DNA from: an uncultured bacterium | Lineage (GTDB): Bacteria; Planctomycetota; Uabimicrobiia; Uabimicrobiales; JABWCH01 | DNA length: 9,919 bases | Assembly (NCBI GenBank): GCA_938003875.1 | Contig: CALKWO010000368.1 | Coordinates: 1 to 9,919 of the forward strand | Direction: 5' to 3' | In this document: piece after piece, positions 5,754 to 9,919 of the stretch | How positions within the stretch are numbered: position 1 is the stretch's first letter | How the letters are laid out: each line of letters begins with the position of its first letter | Made by a program: the position numbers and the translations under genes | Notes under the pieces: generated by a model | The model's database searches: none | What the model saw: only the letters and a program-made list of their open reading frames with translations | Told to the model about the DNA's origin: nothing

Positions 5754-8700
5754 ATGGAATCTTCCATTAATTTTTTAAAGAATCATCTTTCTGATTTAGA
5801 TCAGGAAACCTTTCGCCTGATTGAATTGGAAAAGAGAAGACAAGAACGCAAGCTCATCATGATTGCTTCGGAAAGCATCTGCCCTCAGCCTGTTCTGGAA
5901 GCCGAGGCTTGTGTTTTTTCTAATATCTATGCTGAAGGCTATCCTTCTTGGCGTATGAGCCAGTATGAAAAAGAAAATCTTTCTAACCATGCTCGCTTTA
6001 TGTCATTCCATCGTCGTTATGGCGATAGAAGGCACTATAAAGGCTGCGATTATGTAAACTTTATCGAAGCTCTGGCACAGCAGAGAGCTGCTCATCTTTT
6101 TGCCAACAAAGAATTAGGCTTAGGAGCACAGGATTTGTTTGTCAATGTGCAGGCACTTTCTGGTGCAGCAGCCAACAATGCCGTTTATCAGGCACTTGTG
6201 AAGCCAGGGGATACTGTTATGGGTCTGGCACTGCCTCATGGCGGACACCTTACTCATGGTAGCAAGTTCAATCGTTCTGGTAAGTTGTATAATATCGTTT
6301 CCTATGAAATTGATCCTGAAACAGGAAAGATGAACTATGATGCGATTCGCAAGATGGCACACGAACATAAGCCTAAAATGATTATTGCTGGTGCCAGTGC
6401 TTATCCCTGGGACATCGAGTGGAAACTGTTGCGAGAAATCGCTGATGAAATAAAGGCATTCTTGTTTGCCGATATAGCTCATCCATCAGGACTTGTCGCT
6501 GCTGGGCTTTTCTCCAATCCTGTAGGCTATGCTCATGCCTCTGCTATGACAACGCATAAAACTTTATGCGGCCCAAGAGGAGCCATCATTATCAGCACAG
6601 ACGAAGAGATTGCCAGAAAGATTGACAATGCTGTTTTCCCTGGAGAACAGGGCGGGCCTCATATCAATACCATTGCAGCCCTTGCTGTTGCTTTTAAGAT
6701 AGCAGCATCCGAGGAATTCCGCAAGCTTATGAAAAGAGTCGTAGAAAATTCTATCGCGCTGGCTGAAGGAATCAAGAAGAGAGGGTTGGAAATTGCATAC
6801 AAGGGTACAAGCACGCATCTATGCCTTGTCAATCTGAAGACCATCCCCAATCTGTCGGGATATCCTCTCAAGGGTGATATTGCTGCCCATTTGCTGGATC
6901 TCTGTGGCATTACCTGTAATAAAAATACGATTCCTGGAGATATTACCTCTGGTGATTCGAGTGCTATCCGTCTGGGTACAACCTGGCTAAGCCAGTTAGG
7001 CATGGGTCCTGAGGAAATGGACAAAATAGCGGAGATGATTGTTCGCGTTCTGACCAATATCAAAACATTCTCTGTAGAAACGGCTACAGGTGAGCATGGC
7101 AGAGGAAGAATCCATAAAGATGTTGTGGCCCAGACACGTTCTGAAGTGGAAAGCCTTCTGAAGAAAGAATACCATCCTAAGTATCCCTTGTATCCTCATT
7201 ACCATCATCCTATGTCTTCTTTTGTACCTCGCTGCGATAAAAAAGGCAATGCAGAAGAAGCCAATCCACAAGCTGCGTTGTTGCATACTCAGGAAAATGG
7301 TCTTTTGGAAATCGTAGGAGAAAGAGCCAATGCCTTTATTTCTCAGGTAGTGACAGGAAAAACAGAAAATCTTCAGCCTAATCAGGGAGTAAGGACTTTG
7401 CTCCTGGATGAAAAAGGCAAGCCTCTGTCCGATGTCCATCTTTTTGCCTTGCCCAAGACAAAAGAAGGATTTAGCAGATTCTGGATGGTGACACCTCCTG
7501 AAACCAGAGAAAAGGTGAAAACCTGGCTGAGAGATCTTTCCGATGGCTTTATTTCCTTCGATGATTCTTGCATTTATAACAAAATTGATGGCCCTGTTGT
7601 TGTGGAAGACCTTTTTGAAAGCTTACAAAGCATTTGCGTATTGACGCTAACAGGAGAGAAAATTCCTGATATTCTGGCAAAGATTCATCCAGAATTAGCA
7701 GCCATGCCTTGTTTCTCTTTAAAAGAGGCTATTTTTGGGGAAGCCAAGGCCAAAATCGCGAGGACTCCTTTTGCCAAACAGCAAGTGGTTTATGAAATCT
7801 ATGCAAAAGAAAAAGAGATTTCTGCCATTTTAGAAAGCCTGAAGAAAGCTTCTGGCAATACCCTTGTAGAAACTGGATATACAATCTATAATCGCCTGAA
7901 AAAAGAAGCAGGACTCTCTTTTGAAGGTATTTCTAGCCAGGAAATACTACAAAGATTCCCAGAATTCTTTGATTTCAGAAAGCCTTATTTCCTTGGTCAT
8001 CAGACTTTTGATTCCATGGTTTCTGCGCCTTCTGATAAAAGAGAGCATATTTTGAAGCTGTATGATGGTGAGCCAAGAAAAACCTGCCTTAGCGAAGAGC
8101 ATAAAAAATTGACAGCCCGTGCTCTAGTTCCTTTTGCAGGCTGGATGATGCCTATTCTTTATACATCCATACTAGACGAGCATAAGGCCGTCCGCGAAAC
8201 AGCAGGTCTGTTCGATGTGTCTCACATGGGTGTGATTGAGCTGACTGGCGAAGGCTCAAGCCGTTTTCTGGATCTTGTCAGCACCAACTATGCTACTAAA
8301 ATGCGCCCTGGGCAATCCCAGTACTCTTATCTGATTGCACCCGATGGCAAAGTGATTGATGATATCATGATCTATTGCCGTGCGTTAGATCGTTTTATGG
8401 TGGTCATCAATGCTTCTAATGCAGAAAAAGATTATGAATGGCTCAAAGCAGTATTGAACAGAGAAGTGGTAATTTCTAAGGATCGTCCTTATCTGGAACT
8501 GGACGTAAAGCCTGTTCTAAGAGATCTGAAAGACCCACAGGCTGGTAAGGACTGCAAGGTAGACATTGCCCTGCAAGGCCCGAATTCTCTAGCTATCATG
8601 AACGATATTTTAGATGATAATACCAGAAAACAGCTTCAACTGCATAAAATGGCAAAAGCTACTTTTGTGGAAACACAAATCCAGGGAATGGATGTGATCA

Positions 8701-9314
8701 TTTCACGTTCGGGATACACTGGAGAAGATTGGGGTTTTGAATTGTATCTGCATCCAGACAATGCCCCTCGCATCTGGAGCTTGCTGCTAGAGAAGGGAAA
8801 GAAACATGGTATTGCACCAACAGGTTTGGGCGCAAGGGATTCCACAAGAACCGAAGCTGGTTTTCCTCTGTATGGACATGAGCTGGCAGGAGAATGGGAT
8901 ATCACTCCCAAAGAGGCTGGCTATGGATCTTTCGTAAAATACCACAAACCTTTCTTTATTGGCAAGGATGCCTTGCTCAAGAAAGACGAAAGCAGCAAAA
9001 ATACTATCGTGCGCTTTTCTTTAGAAGAGACAGGCATACGCGCAGTAAGACCAGGTGCCATTGTTTTGAACAAACGTGGTCAGTTCATTGGTACTGTAAC
9101 AAGCTGTGCTTTCGTCGGTAGCATGCAAATTGGCATGGCTTATATTGATAAACGATATGCGCAGATAGGAACTCGTTTGGGCATTTTTATTGTGAATCCA
9201 GGCCAGAAAGCGAAACACAAAAGCCTGAGCGATTTACAGCAAGGAGATTCATTCCCCATGCACGAAAGCGCAACGGTCATTTCTCGATTCCCTATGAGAA
9301 AAAGCCTCCTCTGA
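5754..9314 (+). CDS. Serine hydroxymethyltransferase - GcvT-like - aminomethyltransferase fusion
   Basis: One frame of 1186 residues holds three domains. Residues 1 to about 480 are SHMT (serine + THF to glycine + 5,10-methylene-THF): PLP-lysine Lys269 in TTHKTLCGPRG, Asp240 and His243 in FADIAHPSG, His162 in PHGGHLTHG, Glu61 in YAEGYP, and Arg406 for the substrate carboxylate. About 28 residues (64-92) are inserted after YAEGYP relative to E. coli GlyA. Residues about 515-760 resemble a degenerate GcvT/YgfZ fold (LLEIVGERANAFISQVVTG at 517-535, KPYFLGHQ at 743-750) without GcvT active-site motifs. Residues about 775-1155 are full GcvT: VPFAGWMMP (792-800), FDVSHMG (820-826), IDD with Asp869/870, GYTGED (987-992), GLGARDSTRTEAG (1024-1036), KPFFIGKDAL (1065-1074) and GTVTS (1113-1117). 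GcvT releases ammonia from the aminomethyl-lipoyl H protein and makes methylene-THF. The start is ATG 5754, 6 nt after AGAGGA; an in-frame TTG at 5739 precedes the ribosome site and is rejected. No gcvH or gcvP is visible. Confidence 0.93.
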   Translation: MESSINFLKNHLSDLDQETFRLIELEKRRQERKLIMIASESICPQPVLEAEACVFSNIYAEGYPSWRMSQYEKENLSNHARFMSFHRRYGDRRHYKGCDYVNFIEALAQQRAAHLFANKELGLGAQDLFVNVQALSGAAANNAVYQALVKPGDTVMGLALPHGGHLTHGSKFNRSGKLYNIVSYEIDPETGKMNYDAIRKMAHEHKPKMIIAGASAYPWDIEWKLLREIADEIKAFLFADIAHPSGLVAAGLFSNPVGYAHASAMTTHKTLCGPRGAIIISTDEEIARKIDNAVFPGEQGGPHINTIAALAVAFKIAASEEFRKLMKRVVENSIALAEGIKKRGLEIAYKGTSTHLCLVNLKTIPNLSGYPLKGDIAAHLLDLCGITCNKNTIPGDITSGDSSAIRLGTTWLSQLGMGPEEMDKIAEMIVRVLTNIKTFSVETATGEHGRGRIHKDVVAQTRSEVESLLKKEYHPKYPLYPHYHHPMSSFVPRCDKKGNAEEANPQAALLHTQENGLLEIVGERANAFISQVVTGKTENLQPNQGVRTLLLDEKGKPLSDVHLFALPKTKEGFSRFWMVTPPETREKVKTWLRDLSDGFISFDDSCIYNKIDGPVVVEDLFESLQSICVLTLTGEKIPDILAKIHPELAAMPCFSLKEAIFGEAKAKIARTPFAKQQVVYEIYAKEKEISAILESLKKASGNTLVETGYTIYNRLKKEAGLSFEGISSQEILQRFPEFFDFRKPYFLGHQTFDSMVSAPSDKREHILKLYDGEPRKTCLSEEHKKLTARALVPFAGWMMPILYTSILDEHKAVRETAGLFDVSHMGVIELTGEGSSRFLDLVSTNYATKMRPGQSQYSYLIAPDGKVIDDIMIYCRALDRFMVVINASNAEKDYEWLKAVLNREVVISKDRPYLELDVKPVLRDLKDPQAGKDCKVDIALQGPNSLAIMNDILDDNTRKQLQLHKMAKATFVETQIQGMDVIISRSGYTGEDWGFELYLHPDNAPRIWSLLLEKGKKHGIAPTGLGARDSTRTEAGFPLYGHELAGEWDITPKEAGYGSFVKYHKPFFIGKDALLKKDESSKNTIVRFSLEETGIRAVRPGAIVLNKRGQFIGTVTSCAFVGSMQIGMAYIDKRYAQIGTRLGIFIVNPGQKAKHKSLSDLQQGDSFPMHESATVISRFPMRKSLL

Positions 9315-9338
9315 TAGTCGATAGTTTTTTGTCGAAAC

Positions 9339-9371
9339 TTGGGGAAAACCTGGTGTTTTCCCCAAATTTTT
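9339..9371 (+). terminator. Intrinsic terminator after the glyA-gcvT fusion
   Basis: TTGGGGAAAAC (9339-9349) pairs perfectly with GTTTTCCCCAA (9355-9365) over a CTGGT loop, and a T run follows (9367-9371). It begins 25 nt after the stop codon, making this a textbook Rho-independent terminator. The next gene starts only 26 nt beyond it. Confidence 0.88.
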
Positions 9372-9396
9372 AAAATAATATTTTGGAGATGGAGCT

Positions 9397-9919
9397 GTGC
9401 CTACTAAAAAGGATATGGAATTTGCAAAGCTCTTAATTGTAAAGCAGGTACTATCCAGATCAGAAGTCCAGAACAACCTGGATGAAGTAGATGAAATGCT
9501 TAAAAAAGGGAAGAGCATATCCCTGGAGAATCTATTGATAGATAATGGTATTATTTCAATAGAAGAAGCTAACCGAATACAAGGGCCAAAAAAAAGAGTT
9601 TTACATTGCAGTAAATGCAAAACAATGTATAGGATAGAAGAAGACGATATTGGAAAAAAATTTAAATGTAAAAAATGTTCTATGGTTGTTATTGTTCCTT
9701 CGCCAGGACAGACAAAATCCCGACCCATCAAAGAAATTAAAGAAGAAATTTCCATAAAAAAAGAGCCACCTCTGGATACCCAAAAGTTTATTTCTGGGCT
9801 TTTGTATTCTAAGAAATTTCAAGAGTCTGGTGTCTTGCAGGAACAAGGCATTACCATCGAGCCTCAGGAACAAGGCATTACCATCGAGCCTCAGGAACAA
9901 GGCATTACCATCGAGCCTC
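9397..9919 (+). CDS. Zinc-ribbon protein with tandem nonapeptide repeats, partial
   Basis: The gene runs off the window after 174 codons. I start it at GTG 9397, with GGAG (9385-9388) 8 nt upstream; an in-frame ATG at 9415 has no well-spaced ribosome site. Residues about 7-62 form a helical domain ending LENLLIDNGIISIEEANRI, resembling the N-terminal helix bundle of type II secretion ATPases and similar modules before planctomycete kinases. Residues about 69-100 are a four-Cys zinc ribbon: CSKCKTMYRI, a spacer, then KCKKCSMVVIVP. A Lys/Glu/Pro-rich linker follows, then QEQGITIEP in three perfect copies, the last cut by the edge. The function is unknown: it may be the regulatory front end of a larger signalling protein or a repeat-rich scaffold. 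No promoter is evident in the 25 nt after the preceding terminator. Confidence 0.8.
   Translation, partial: MPTKKDMEFAKLLIVKQVLSRSEVQNNLDEVDEMLKKGKSISLENLLIDNGIISIEEANRIQGPKKRVLHCSKCKTMYRIEEDDIGKKFKCKKCSMVVIVPSPGQTKSRPIKEIKEEISIKKEPPLDTQKFISGLLYSKKFQESGVLQEQGITIEPQEQGITIEPQEQGITIEP
9838..9919 (+). repeat. Perfect 27-bp coding tandem repeat
   Basis: Three identical copies of a 27-nt unit (9838-9864, 9865-9891, 9892-9918) encode QEQGITIEP, and position 9919 agrees with a fourth. There are no synonymous differences between copies, so the array is recent or kept uniform by recombination or slippage. Its right end lies outside the window. Confidence 0.97.

Noticed and set aside
6120..7439. Several minus-strand ORFs inside the fusion gene
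   Set aside because: They lie opposite strongly conserved SHMT coding sequence and show no domain or ribosome site, so they are antisense shadows.
9249..9900. Minus-strand ORFs opposite the 3' partial gene
   Set aside because: They overlap the plus-strand zinc-ribbon gene and the fusion terminator, and have no recognisable motifs; the plus frame has a ribosome site and zinc-ribbon cysteines.
9838..9919. CRISPR-like array
   Set aside because: The 27-bp units are directly adjacent with no spacers and keep a reading frame, so this is a protein-coding tandem repeat.

Overview
The window comes from an AT-rich bacterium with a Gram-negative-type envelope: it encodes a lipoprotein with a signal peptide, an ExbB/ExbD-type proton-channel pair, phosphatidylserine synthase and a secreted protein. 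The truncated last gene carries a zinc ribbon of a style common in Planctomycetota (CxxC, then a GKKFKCKKC block). That, together with the SHMT variant in the large fusion, makes a planctomycete or a relative my best guess. This is inference; there is no rRNA or other phylogenetic marker to settle it.

Layout. (1) 1-1751, plus strand: a hexanucleotide microsatellite leads into a promoter and a lipoprotein gene of the UshA/5'-nucleotidase family, whose metallophosphatase half has lost most metal ligands. (2) 1795-2611: a convergent hairpin, then pssA on the minus strand. (3) 2612-3049: a gene-poor stretch with an inverted repeat upstream of pssA, a probable minus-strand terminator and an interspersed inverted-repeat element. 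(4) 5284 down to 3050, minus strand: a compact three-gene operon of ExbB-like protein, ExbD-like protein and an exported protein with six regular Cys/His repeats (candidate zinc knuckles). (5) 5285-5753: a divergent intergenic region with long hairpins and a clear sigma70-type promoter that has a palindrome in its spacer. (6) 5754-9314, plus strand: one 1186-residue ORF fusing serine hydroxymethyltransferase, a degenerate GcvT-like domain and a full aminomethyltransferase (GcvT), ended by a strong intrinsic terminator. (7) 9397 to the end, plus strand: the start of a zinc-ribbon protein that enters a perfect 27-bp tandem repeat and runs off the window.

How the parts may work together. The fusion joins two tetrahydrofolate enzymes that both make 5,10-methylene-THF and meet at glycine, so it is probably a one-carbon/glycine metabolism enzyme under its own regulated promoter. 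The ExbB/ExbD pair would form a proton-driven motor in the inner membrane. The Cys/His-repeat protein replaces the usual TonB-like partner in the operon and is the most unfamiliar protein here. PssA and the lipoprotein are single genes. I see no CRISPR, tRNA, rRNA, transposase or phage gene.
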